Below, piece after piece: positions 19,980 through 28,989 of a stretch of DNA of 64,000 nucleotides (position 1 is its first letter; every line of letters begins with the position of its first letter). The translations under genes were made by a program, and so were the position numbers. The stretch comes from Anaerolineales bacterium. Its GTDB lineage: Bacteria > Chloroflexota > Anaerolineae > Anaerolineales > UBA11579. A model generated the notes under the pieces. The model did not search any database. It saw only the letters and a program-made list of their open reading frames with translations, and was not told the DNA's origin. The stretch spans positions 1 through 64,000 of the forward strand of contig JAFGDK010000012.1 in assembly GCA_016932165.1 (NCBI GenBank), in the 5' to 3' direction.

Positions 19980-20771
19980 ATGTCAATGAATTACACAATT
20001 GCTATCGCAAATGAAAAAGGAGGGGTCGCCAAGACCACCACCGCTGTCTCTCTGGCAGGGGCATTGGTTCAGATGGGGAAGCGCATTTTAGTAGTGGACT
20101 TGGACCCGCAATCAAATTTGACACTGGCTTTGGGACATATCCCCCACCACAAGGAAATGACGATAGCAAGCGTGTTATTAAATTCGGAGAAAATCTCGAA
20201 TGCGATCACCCAGACCCAAATCGAGAATCTGGACCTGGTACCTTCCAATTCAGAATTAGGGGTGGCTGAGAGATTCCTGCCCGTGAGAAAGAATTATGAC
20301 ACGATCTTAAAGAATTCTTTGGGCGGCTTCCTGGATTATGACTATATCATCTTCGATTGCCCGCCTGCATTGGGCGCTGTTACCTTGAATGCCCTGACAG
20401 CTGCTAATCTGTTGATCATCCCCACCCAGGCGGAATACTTCTCTGCCTATGCCTTGAAGAACATGATGGCTGCCATCCGCCAGGTTCGCAGCCAGAACAA
20501 CCCCATGATGATCTACCGCATTCTGGTGACGATGTATGACAGCCGGATCAGGGCACACCGCACCTTGCATGAGCAATTGATCACCACCTTTGGCAAAGAC
20601 GGGTTGTTAGAGACAATCGTGGAGATTGACACCAAACTCAGAGAAAGCCCAATTATTGGTATCCCCATCATGCACTATGTTTCAAAAAGCCGCAGCGCAC
20701 TCCAATACCGCGCCCTGGCCGAGGAGCTAATTGAAAATGTCGGAGAAATGGAAGAAAAAACATTTGCATAA
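19980..20771 (+). CDS. Orphan ParA/Soj-type ATPase
   Basis: A 263-residue ParA/MinD-superfamily ATPase. The deviant Walker A motif is KGGVAKTT at residues 13-20, with signature Lys13; Walker A' is LVVDLDPQSN, and Walker B-like FDCPPALG is followed by the PTQAEYFSAYAL region typical of Soj/ParA. I start at the ATG at 19980 because AAGGA lies 7 bases upstream; an in-frame ATG at 19941 overlaps the previous gene and has no site. There is no ParB gene or parS-like repeat nearby and the gene is inside a sensor operon, so chromosome partition is unlikely. By analogy with ParA-like proteins that place chemoreceptor arrays, it may position the sensory assembly; this is inference. Confidence 0.88.
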   Translation: MSMNYTIAIANEKGGVAKTTTAVSLAGALVQMGKRILVVDLDPQSNLTLALGHIPHHKEMTIASVLLNSEKISNAITQTQIENLDLVPSNSELGVAERFLPVRKNYDTILKNSLGGFLDYDYIIFDCPPALGAVTLNALTAANLLIIPTQAEYFSAYALKNMMAAIRQVRSQNNPMMIYRILVTMYDSRIRAHRTLHEQLITTFGKDGLLETIVEIDTKLRESPIIGIPIMHYVSKSRSALQYRALAEELIENVGEMEEKTFA

Positions 20772-23700
20772 TCGGCTTGATTCAATGTTTTCAGACCTGG
20801 GAGAAGAAAGCCTTCTGCCCGGGCTGTCAATATTTGATCAGTTGAACGGCTGGATCTGGGAAATCAGCACAGCCGGGAAGATCCTCAACATCAGCCCGGA
20901 TGTTGAAAGCTACCTTGGGTATGATCCTACCATGCTGCTAGATCAAGAGCTTTCCACAATCTCAAATTTCAGCCTTGAAGAACTGGATCTGCCAATCAAT
21001 CCGGCAGAAAGCGCACCGGCAATTCTCGATATTACTTTTTTCCAGGTGGATGGCGCAAAACAAGATGCCACTTGCCAGGTGTTACCAATCCATGAAGCCG
21101 ATCAGCTTATTGGCTGGAGAGGGATCACCTTAACCGAAGATCACAACCAACTGCCTCAGCCAGAGGCAGTAACAGATCAGCAATTGATAGAGAAAGATTT
21201 CTCGATTGCAGTTTCGGAATTGCCTTCATTAGAGGAGGTAAAAGAAGTCAAAACAGGGAAAGGATCGGTAAATGGGGACGAAAGCCGCCGCGCAGCTGTG
21301 AATCTGCCGCCTGCGGACGTGCTTACCGATGAAGAAGATCCAATTCCGGTAGATGAAGATCCAATCTCACGGTATCAGCCTCGTGAAGAACTACGGGGGT
21401 TCCTTGAGAAAATTGACAATGATCCCAACCGGGTATGGGAACCTGATGAAATCCAGCTGGTTGAACAGGTGCACAACCAATTGGAGCTGGCCCTTGAAAA
21501 CGCCAATCTCTTTCAGCAAACTCAGGAAGCACTCGCTGAGACAGATGAACAGGCTCGCAAACTTCGTCTTCTGAACGAAATGAGTGAAAGCCTGGCGCAG
21601 GCAGAGACAGCAGAACTGATTTACCAGATTGCAACAGACACAGCGCTCAAAGTATTCAGCGCCACGCAGACAAGCATTGCCCTGTGGACGGAAGAAAAAG
21701 ACACTTTGCAAATTCGCGCCGCAACTGGAGTTGGCACAGATCAAATTATCGGCACCAAAGTGCCCAGAGAATTTGAGACCTATTGGCAGCCGGTATTGGA
21801 AAACAAGGTTACCGTCATTTCAGAGATCAACCGGCAAGATCTGCATGATGTACGGTCTTCGGTGGCTGGCCCAATTTATGTTGGTGGTGAGGTTCAGGGA
21901 AGTGTGAACGTTTCCAGCCGTACGCTTGGATTCTACGATCACCAAGATGCCACCTTCATGGTTCAGCTGCTCTCAATCCTGAACGCTTCGTTGGAAAACA
22001 GGGAGCTTCTGGACGGCATCCAACGAGCGCTGTCATCGACGGAAGAACAAGCCCGTCGTCTGGCTGTGCTGAATCAATTAAGCGAGGCCATGGGACAGGC
22101 CGGGACGATGGAAGAAGTTATCCGCCTGACAATGGCGAAGATCGATGAAATTATCCCCTGCAAGGTGTGCGCGACCGCCATTTTTAATCCAGAGCTTGAT
22201 GCCCACCTGACCTATGAAATATTGCAGGGCGAATCGTTTAATCAACCGGTATTGATCCCGGCAGATAACACCCTGGTGCAGCACATCAGCGAGCAGAAGC
22301 AATTGATCTCAGACTATGACTTCAAGGATACCAGCTTTGTGGATGGAAAACGCTGGATTGAAGAGCATCAGATCAGTTCACTTATCGGCGCGCCGCTGAT
22401 GTCTGGTGAGACAGTCATCGGCGCCATCATGGTCGGAAATCAAAAGGAGTTCTCATATTCTCTACAGGATGAAGCCCTGCTGCTCTCGATCAGTTCCCTG
22501 CTGGCCTCTACCCTGGATAACCGCCAACTGTTCCACCAAATCCAGCGCAGGAGCACGCAGCTGGAGACCTCCGCTGAAGTTTCCCGAATTGCCAGCACAA
22601 TCCTTGATCCCAACGAACTGCTTCCCGAAGTTGTCGAGCGGATCAAAACAGGTTTTGACCTGTATTATGCCGGTATTTTCCTGGTGGACGAGGAAGGCGT
22701 GCTAACTGGCAATCCTGGAAAATGGGCCGTTTTACAGGCTGGGACCGGAGCCGCTGGTCAAAGGATGATGGCCGAGGGACATAAGCTGGAGGTAGGCGGT
22801 ACTTCGATGATCGGAACCGCGATTGCAAAAGCCCAAGCACAGATCACGCTCGACCTGGGTGAGGAAGCGCCACAATTCCGTAATCTGGAATTACCGGAAA
22901 CCCGGTCTGAGATGGCCCTTCCCCTGCGCTCCCGCGGTAAGGTATTAGGCGCAATCAGCATCCAGAGTGACCGCGAAGCTGCTTTCTCAAAAGAAGACGT
23001 GACCTCACTGCAAACCATGGCCGATCAGTTGGCCAATGCAATTGAAAACGCGCGTTTGTTTGAACAAACTGAGGAACGAGCCAAAGAACTGCTGGTGCTC
23101 AACGAGATGGCTCGTGCATATACGCAGACGATGGACGTTGAGGCTCTTTTCCAACACACCTATACCTACACCAACCAGCTTCTCGATGCCGGGAATTTCT
23201 ACCTGGCCCTGTTCAACGAGAACCATAACACGATTGATTTCAGGCTGTTCATAGAGAATAATGAGAAGATCGCCCCGCCTGAACCTAAGATTGTTATCGG
23301 CAACGGGTTGACTGACTGGATCGTGATCAACAAACTGCCGGTTTTAATCCCCAAGAACGTTGAAGAAGAAATGGTCTCGATGGGCATTGAACCCCGAGGG
23401 CGGACCGCAAGCGCGTATCTGGGCGTGCCGATGATGATTGGTCGGGAAGTGATTGGAGTGATCGCCATCCAAAGCTATCTGCCTGGCAACACTTATACCC
23501 AGCATGATTTGGATCTGTTGAGTGCCATCTCCAGTCAGGCAGCGGTGGCAATCGACAATGCCATCCGTTTCCAGCAGACGCAGACTAAGGCGCAGTTTGA
23601 GCAGGTGATGCGCGAGATCACTACACGGGTTCACAGCACATCTGACCCAGATCTGATCCTAAAAACCGCAGTTCGAGAGGTCAGCAGAGCGCTGGGGAGG

Positions 23701-23832
23701 GAAGCCTTCATTGAACTCAACACGCAGGTGGATAAACCAGACCCAGGTTCGCCATCACCAAAAGAACAACCAAAGACCAACATGAGTCCTAAGACACAAC
23801 CACTTTCTGAATTACGTTTAGATGATGTATAA
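20737..23832 (+). CDS. Cytoplasmic PAS and multi-GAF sensor with tail
   Basis: The ATG at 20737 has GAGGAG 10 bases upstream and lies 35 bases inside the ParA gene, the deepest overlap in the operon. The 1031-residue product has no membrane helix. A PAS-like domain (about 20-125) is followed by a low-complexity acidic linker, then a shortened GAF-like segment (about 210-265). Four full GAF domains follow at about 275-420, 440-600, 610-770 and 780-945; the third is closest to the membrane-bound paralogues (FDLYYAGIFLVD, LPETRSEMALPL). It ends with the shared tail (TSDPDLILKTAVREVS) and a polar Pro/Lys-rich extension. No kinase domain is present. It probably integrates cytoplasmic signals. Confidence 0.83.
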   Translation: MSEKWKKKHLHNRLDSMFSDLGEESLLPGLSIFDQLNGWIWEISTAGKILNISPDVESYLGYDPTMLLDQELSTISNFSLEELDLPINPAESAPAILDITFFQVDGAKQDATCQVLPIHEADQLIGWRGITLTEDHNQLPQPEAVTDQQLIEKDFSIAVSELPSLEEVKEVKTGKGSVNGDESRRAAVNLPPADVLTDEEDPIPVDEDPISRYQPREELRGFLEKIDNDPNRVWEPDEIQLVEQVHNQLELALENANLFQQTQEALAETDEQARKLRLLNEMSESLAQAETAELIYQIATDTALKVFSATQTSIALWTEEKDTLQIRAATGVGTDQIIGTKVPREFETYWQPVLENKVTVISEINRQDLHDVRSSVAGPIYVGGEVQGSVNVSSRTLGFYDHQDATFMVQLLSILNASLENRELLDGIQRALSSTEEQARRLAVLNQLSEAMGQAGTMEEVIRLTMAKIDEIIPCKVCATAIFNPELDAHLTYEILQGESFNQPVLIPADNTLVQHISEQKQLISDYDFKDTSFVDGKRWIEEHQISSLIGAPLMSGETVIGAIMVGNQKEFSYSLQDEALLLSISSLLASTLDNRQLFHQIQRRSTQLETSAEVSRIASTILDPNELLPEVVERIKTGFDLYYAGIFLVDEEGVLTGNPGKWAVLQAGTGAAGQRMMAEGHKLEVGGTSMIGTAIAKAQAQITLDLGEEAPQFRNLELPETRSEMALPLRSRGKVLGAISIQSDREAAFSKEDVTSLQTMADQLANAIENARLFEQTEERAKELLVLNEMARAYTQTMDVEALFQHTYTYTNQLLDAGNFYLALFNENHNTIDFRLFIENNEKIAPPEPKIVIGNGLTDWIVINKLPVLIPKNVEEEMVSMGIEPRGRTASAYLGVPMMIGREVIGVIAIQSYLPGNTYTQHDLDLLSAISSQAAVAIDNAIRFQQTQTKAQFEQVMREITTRVHSTSDPDLILKTAVREVSRALGREAFIELNTQVDKPDPGSPSPKEQPKTNMSPKTQPLSELRLDDV

Positions 23833-23843
23833 GAGGGTACGCC

Positions 23844-25919
23844 ATGCAACCTCAGTTCGATAAACTTATCCAAAAACATTTCGGTGGGGCTGAAAATCTC
23901 AGCCCAGAGGTCCTCAATCTGCTCAATGATCTCGAACAGGATTTCAACCAGAGTTCTGATGCTGGTCCGGGGTTGAATCTCTTGATGGATAATATGCCAT
24001 TCGGCATCACCCTGATTGACTACCAGAAGAATATCATCCATGCAAACCAGGGCGCTCTGAGGATGATGGGCTATGACAGCCTGGACGAGATTAAAGGGCA
24101 TTTGTGCCACGATACCCTCTGCCCTGCAGAAGCCAACCGCTGTCCGATCCTGGATTTGAAACAAAAAGTGGACCGGTCGGACAGGATATTAATCACGAAG
24201 GACAAACAAAAAATTCCGATCCTGAAATCGGTTACCCCGATCATCTATGAAGGCAAGGAAATCCTGCTTGAAGCCTTCGTGGATATCTCTGAGAAAACTG
24301 AATTGGAGAAAGCCAGGGAAGCTGCATTTGAAAAGCGTGGTTTGTTGACCGCAAATACCAATACGATCATCAAAAACCTGGCCCAGGTAGAGAATCCAGA
24401 AGCACTTATGACCACTCTGGTGGATGAGATTTACGCTCATTTCTGGTTTGAGAGGGTGCAGTATTTTGCCTTTAACCCCGTTGCACATAACTTGCGGGTG
24501 ACCAATGTGGCTGGAACAGATGCCGCCACACCCATGGCACAGCGAGCAGTTCTGCCGGTTAATGTGGGGGCGGTGGGAAAAGCTGCAGGAGAGCGGGAAA
24601 TCCATGTGGCTGAAAAGTTAGATATGGTGCTGGAAAGGCACCCGCAGATGCTGGTGCCAGGGATCAAAGCTCAGGTGGCTTTGCCGATCATGGTTGATAA
24701 TAATCTGGTGGGTGTACTGGACATCCAGGCCACTGATGAACAGGCGCTGGATGCCGATACGATCCTGTTTTTGGAGATCCTCAGCATCCAGGGCGGCATT
24801 TTGCTCGAAAGCCTGGAGCGCCATGCAGAGGTAGTGGCCCAATTCAACGAATTGAACTCATTACAGAAAAAGGCTTCAATTGAGGGTTGGCTGGAATTCG
24901 GCGAGGTAAATCCGCTGTCATCCTCACGGTACATTTTTGATCTGGAACAAAATGAAGCTCTGCCAGCAAGCCCGGAGACTTCCTCCAACGGAGAGGTTAT
25001 CTCCAGGCCTTTGGAAGTGCGAGGCACGGTGATCGGTTCGTTGGGGATCGCAGAAAATCCCGATCAACCGCTTTCTGAAGAAGAGAAAAAACTGATCGAA
25101 TCGGTTAGCTCTGAGGTGGCGGAAGCGCTGGAGCGCGCCCGGCTGTTTGAGAGCTCACAAAGGAGCGCCTCCGAGCTGGCAGTGCTAAATGAGATGGGCG
25201 CCACCTTCGCGCAGGCACTCACCGAGGAATTCATCAACGAGACTGTTTATACCTATACCAGCAAATTGATGACCACACCGCAATTCTACATTGCCTATCA
25301 CGATCCTGAAGAAGATATGATCTACTTCCCAATGGTAGTGATCAATGGCGAGCGCATCACAGAGGATCATCCAGATTATCAAAGCTGGGCACCGCGTCCC
25401 GCTGGCACCGGACTGACCGGCTACATTATCGACAAACGGATGCCAATCCTGATCGACAGTAATGCTGAAGAAACATTGACCAAACTCGGGCTGCCATTTT
25501 TAAAAACGGGGGGCGAAACCCAGTCATTCCTGGGTGTGCCGATGCTAATTGGTGACCGATCGCTGGGTGTGATCAGTGTGCAAAGTGATCACAGCGCCGA
25601 CCTGTATGGCCGGCACCATCTGGACCTGCTCACCACAATTGCCAGCCAGGCAGCGGTTTCAATTAACAATACCCGGCTGTTCCAATCGGAGCAGGAACGC
25701 GCCCAGCAGGAACGCACCGTGCGTACGATCACCGATAAGGTGCGGCGCGGGACGGATACCCAGCAGATCATGCAAATAGCCCTTGAGGAACTCAGCCGGG
25801 CGTTAAATGCAGACGGATCCACCATCCAGCTTGGCAAACCCGAAGATTTGCTCAAAACAAATGGTAAACCAATTGTGGCCGAAACGCAGGTTCAAACGGT
25901 TGAGACTGAGGAAGGATAA
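23844..25919 (+). CDS. Cytoplasmic PAS-GAF sensor with cysteine-bearing PAS
   Basis: A 691-residue soluble protein. A PAS domain at about 45-160 carries a C-x4-C-x6-C pattern (C88, C93, C100, ending in CPI), which is known in some PAS sensors and could hold a metal or respond to redox state. GAF domains lie at about 165-325 and 440-600, with a shortened GAF-like domain at about 335-435 after a linker Trp (SIEGWLEFG). The common tail is at about 610-655 (GTDTQQIMQIALEELS). There is no kinase domain. It sits 11 bases after the previous gene and 2 bases before the STAS-like gene. A redox or metal role for the cysteines is inference. Confidence 0.82.
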   Translation: MQPQFDKLIQKHFGGAENLSPEVLNLLNDLEQDFNQSSDAGPGLNLLMDNMPFGITLIDYQKNIIHANQGALRMMGYDSLDEIKGHLCHDTLCPAEANRCPILDLKQKVDRSDRILITKDKQKIPILKSVTPIIYEGKEILLEAFVDISEKTELEKAREAAFEKRGLLTANTNTIIKNLAQVENPEALMTTLVDEIYAHFWFERVQYFAFNPVAHNLRVTNVAGTDAATPMAQRAVLPVNVGAVGKAAGEREIHVAEKLDMVLERHPQMLVPGIKAQVALPIMVDNNLVGVLDIQATDEQALDADTILFLEILSIQGGILLESLERHAEVVAQFNELNSLQKKASIEGWLEFGEVNPLSSSRYIFDLEQNEALPASPETSSNGEVISRPLEVRGTVIGSLGIAENPDQPLSEEEKKLIESVSSEVAEALERARLFESSQRSASELAVLNEMGATFAQALTEEFINETVYTYTSKLMTTPQFYIAYHDPEEDMIYFPMVVINGERITEDHPDYQSWAPRPAGTGLTGYIIDKRMPILIDSNAEETLTKLGLPFLKTGGETQSFLGVPMLIGDRSLGVISVQSDHSADLYGRHHLDLLTTIASQAAVSINNTRLFQSEQERAQQERTVRTITDKVRRGTDTQQIMQIALEELSRALNADGSTIQLGKPEDLLKTNGKPIVAETQVQTVETEEG

Positions 25920-25921
25920 GT

Positions 25922-26287
25922 ATGCCGTTCGAGGTAATAATGGGCCAGGATAGTATTTTGCGGATTTTCCTGTCGGGTGATCTCGATGAGGTGCTCCTCG
26001 ACAGGTTTAACCGCGATCTGGCGCCATTTATCGGGGCTTCCACCCCGGAACAGCCGCTTAAACGGATGGTGTACTTTCAGGGAATTGAGCAAATCTCCCC
26101 GGCATTGCGGCGGTATTTAGCCAGCCTTAATCAGGATGAGCGCATCGGGAAAACAGCCTACATCAAACCCTCACGGCATGCCAGAGTATTGGCACAATTT
26201 ATTAATAAAGCCACCGGACGCGAGAACATCGCAACCTTTGATCAAGAGGATGAAGCCCTCAAATGGTTCAGGATCCATCACAAATAG
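25922..26287 (+). CDS. Small STAS/SpoIIAA-like protein
   Basis: A 121-residue protein whose pattern of short strands and helices (FLSGDLDEVLLDRF, then MVYFQGI, a helix, TAYIKPSRHARVL and a final acidic segment) resembles STAS or SpoIIAA-like domains. I assign it by fold impression, not by a diagnostic motif. STAS proteins usually act as binding switches, often controlled by serine/threonine phosphorylation; no partner kinase or phosphatase of that type is seen here. It lies directly between the last tail-bearing sensor and the hybrid histidine kinase, so it may link the sensor assembly to the kinase. That is inference from position. Confidence 0.6.
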   Translation: MPFEVIMGQDSILRIFLSGDLDEVLLDRFNRDLAPFIGASTPEQPLKRMVYFQGIEQISPALRRYLASLNQDERIGKTAYIKPSRHARVLAQFINKATGRENIATFDQEDEALKWFRIHHK

Positions 26288-26324
26288 AACGAAGATTACT
26301 TTACAGACGGTAAGGGAAGCTGGT

Positions 26325-28970
26325 ATGAGTGAAACCAACCACGAAGAATATAAAAAGCAGGTAGAGGAAATGGGAAAACACCTTCTCGATGTAATCTCCT
26401 CGGTTTCAAATGGAGACTACAACGTGAATGTAAACATTCCCGAAGGCAGTGATGTGCTTGCCGACCTGGCTATCGGACTTGAGTTCTTGATCGAAGACCT
26501 GCGTGAGTCAGCCAGCAAGTCCTCAACTTTTTCAGCCGGGCAGACTGCCGCCGATCCTGATGATGCCACCCCATCTGGTAAAAATGAGCTAACCGTCCCT
26601 CAAGGTTCCAGAAAGAGGACAGACGAACCAAAAGCAATAACCTACTCAAGGGAAGGCGGGGTCATGGCAGGCTCAACCCGGCTTTCGAATATTGAGTCGG
26701 CATTGAAGAAAGGTGGGCCGGTAGTTGAAGCCAACGGCAGCAACTTACAAACCCTCACGCTGCCAATTCCGCTGCAGGATGATGTGATCGGTGTCATCGG
26801 CTTCAACCGCAGCGAAAATCAGCCCTGGACCCCAAAAGAGATCGCCACGGTAGAATCGATCACCGAACAGCTTGGGCTGGCACTGGAAAACCAGCGTTTG
26901 TTTGAACAGACTCAACAAGCACTGGATGAAACCGAGAGACTTTACCAGGCAACAGCAGAGCTGAACACGGCGCAAAGTTACCCAGAAATTCTCTCCGTGC
27001 TAAAGAAATACTCCCAGATTGCCGGGCAGGCTGATTCGCTGCGCATCATAATCCAATCCCAGGCTGCCGTGGAAGAGGGCGGGGAAATGGATAACTTTAT
27101 CACCCTGGCACAATTGCCTGAAATCCCGGAACCTGTCAGGCGGATCCAGGCAAATACCCTCCCACCTACCCTGAGCTTCCAGAATCAGGGCAGAACCAAG
27201 CCCGAAGAAATTGTGGTGATCGACGATATTATGAATCATCCGCTGATGCCCGACCCAGTCAAGCACACCCTGCTCACCCAGTTAAATGCCGCGGCGATTG
27301 CGACCATTCCGATGATTGTGGCCGGGCAATGGATTGGTGTGATTGATTGTGCGTATGGTGGTAAGGTGTCTTTCTCAGATGAAGAAATCCGGCGCACCCA
27401 GGCGATCAGCTCACAGGCATCCGTCGCCATCCAGAACTTGTATAGCCTCGAAATCGCTGAGCAAGCTGTGGAAGAAATGCGCGAGGTGGACCGGCTCAAA
27501 AGCGAATTCCTCGCCAACATGAGCCATGAGCTGCGCACTCCTTTGAATTCCATCATCGGCTTCTCACGTGTGATCCTCAAAGGAATTGACGGTCCGATCA
27601 ACGAACTGCAGCAGCAAGACCTGGAAGCCATCCACCATTCAGGCCAGCACCTGCTGGATATGATCAACAACATCCTGGATCTCTCAAAGATTGAGGCCGG
27701 CAAGATGGAATTGCGGATTGAAGAGATCCAACTGACAGATGTGATCGACAGTGTGGTCTCAACAGCTCGCGGCCTGGTGAAGGAAAAACCGATCCGCCTG
27801 CTGACTGAAATTTCTGAGAACCTGCCGTTGGTATCAGCTGACCGCACCCGCATCCGCCAGATCATGCTGAACCTGCTGCAAAATGCCTCCAAATTCACTG
27901 ATCAAGGCAGCATCACGGTGAAGGTGCAAGAATTACCTCAGAGCAGCGAGATCAAGATCAGCGTGATAGACACGGGCATTGGGATCGCGCCCGAAGACCA
28001 GAACAAACTGTTCGAACGCTTCTCCCAGGTAGATTCATCCCTCACGCGTAAAGTGGGTGGATCCGGTCTTGGCCTCTCAATCACTAAACTGCTAGTGGAG
28101 ATGCAAGGCGGCAGGATCGACCTGGTCAGCGAGGTGAACAAGGGCTCAGAATTCTGGTTCACCTTGCCCCTGGCAGCCGCGCACAAGGCAGATAAACAAC
28201 CTGTCGATGAAATCGATCCTGAAATGAAAGTGATTGTCTCGATTGATGATGATACCAAGATCATTGACTTGTATAAACGTTATTTGCGCACACACGGATA
28301 TCAGGTGATCGGTATCAGCGAACCAGAGAATGTGCTCCAAAAAATCAGGGAAATTCAACCATACGCCATCACCCTGGACCTGATGATGCCCCAAAAGGAT
28401 GGCTGGCAGGTGATTCAGGAGATTAAGAAAGACCCCGCAACTGCCAATATTCCGGTGATCATCTGCTCGATCCTGGAAGAGAAGGACAAGGCCTACCAGC
28501 TAGGTGCAGTGGATTATCTGGTCAAACCAATTTTGGAAAGCGAATTGGTGGCAGCGGTGAACAATCTGGATCTGCCGACAGAAACTGAAACCAACCAGAT
28601 TCTGGTTATCGATGATGACCCAGATGTCTTCCAGCTGGTAGAAGTTGCCCTGCGCGACTTCCCCCGATATCAGCTGTATTATGCCAACGGCGGGTTCGAG
28701 GGATTGGATAAGCTGAAAAAGATCCTCCCCGATGCAGTCGTATTGGACATCATGATGCCAGACCTGGATGGATTCTCAATTCTTGAAACCATGCAGGGAG
28801 ATCCTGACTTGCGAAGTACACCTGTGATCATCCTAACTGCTGCGGATCTGACCATTGAGCAGCGTGAGAAACTGGAAATGAACAAACGCGAAGTTCTCAG
28901 CAAAGATGAATTCAAGAGCCGGCAATTGATCAACTTCCTGGAAAATGCGTTGATCGAACTGGAAGCCTAA
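26325..28970 (+). CDS. Hybrid histidine kinase with two receiver domains
   Basis: The ATG at 26325 has AAGGGA upstream; the frame stays open further upstream but that part overlaps the STAS-like gene. The 881-residue soluble kinase starts with a short HAMP-like stretch (about 15-60), then a shortened GAF-like domain (about 100-190) like those in the sensors, and a full GAF at about 205-370. HisKA has H401 (NMSHELRTPLN); HATPase has the N box NLLQNASKF, G1 DTGIGI and G2 GGSGLGLS. Receiver 1 has D685 and K734; receiver 2 has D808 but no clean KP motif. It is the only kinase in the 30-kb operon, so it is the obvious hub for nine kinase-less sensors, two single receivers and the receiver-tagged enzyme that follows 19 bases later. 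Confidence 0.92.
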   Translation: MSETNHEEYKKQVEEMGKHLLDVISSVSNGDYNVNVNIPEGSDVLADLAIGLEFLIEDLRESASKSSTFSAGQTAADPDDATPSGKNELTVPQGSRKRTDEPKAITYSREGGVMAGSTRLSNIESALKKGGPVVEANGSNLQTLTLPIPLQDDVIGVIGFNRSENQPWTPKEIATVESITEQLGLALENQRLFEQTQQALDETERLYQATAELNTAQSYPEILSVLKKYSQIAGQADSLRIIIQSQAAVEEGGEMDNFITLAQLPEIPEPVRRIQANTLPPTLSFQNQGRTKPEEIVVIDDIMNHPLMPDPVKHTLLTQLNAAAIATIPMIVAGQWIGVIDCAYGGKVSFSDEEIRRTQAISSQASVAIQNLYSLEIAEQAVEEMREVDRLKSEFLANMSHELRTPLNSIIGFSRVILKGIDGPINELQQQDLEAIHHSGQHLLDMINNILDLSKIEAGKMELRIEEIQLTDVIDSVVSTARGLVKEKPIRLLTEISENLPLVSADRTRIRQIMLNLLQNASKFTDQGSITVKVQELPQSSEIKISVIDTGIGIAPEDQNKLFERFSQVDSSLTRKVGGSGLGLSITKLLVEMQGGRIDLVSEVNKGSEFWFTLPLAAAHKADKQPVDEIDPEMKVIVSIDDDTKIIDLYKRYLRTHGYQVIGISEPENVLQKIREIQPYAITLDLMMPQKDGWQVIQEIKKDPATANIPVIICSILEEKDKAYQLGAVDYLVKPILESELVAAVNNLDLPTETETNQILVIDDDPDVFQLVEVALRDFPRYQLYYANGGFEGLDKLKKILPDAVVLDIMMPDLDGFSILETMQGDPDLRSTPVIILTAADLTIEQREKLEMNKREVLSKDEFKSRQLINFLENALIELEA

Positions 28971-28989
28971 GCAAAGGATTAGAAATATC

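Noticed and set aside
19980-20771. Plasmid or chromosome partition locus
   Set aside because: No ParB gene, no centromere-like iterons and no replication genes are present around the ATPase.
1138-25919. Reading the operon as a chemotaxis cluster
   Set aside because: No CheA, CheW, CheR, CheB or methyl-accepting domain is found; HAMP domains lead into GAF domains instead.
27236-27898. Open frame of 220 codons on the - strand inside the hybrid kinase gene
   Set aside because: It is a shadow of the HisKA/HATPase coding strand; Ser/Arg-rich composition is typical of antisense reading.
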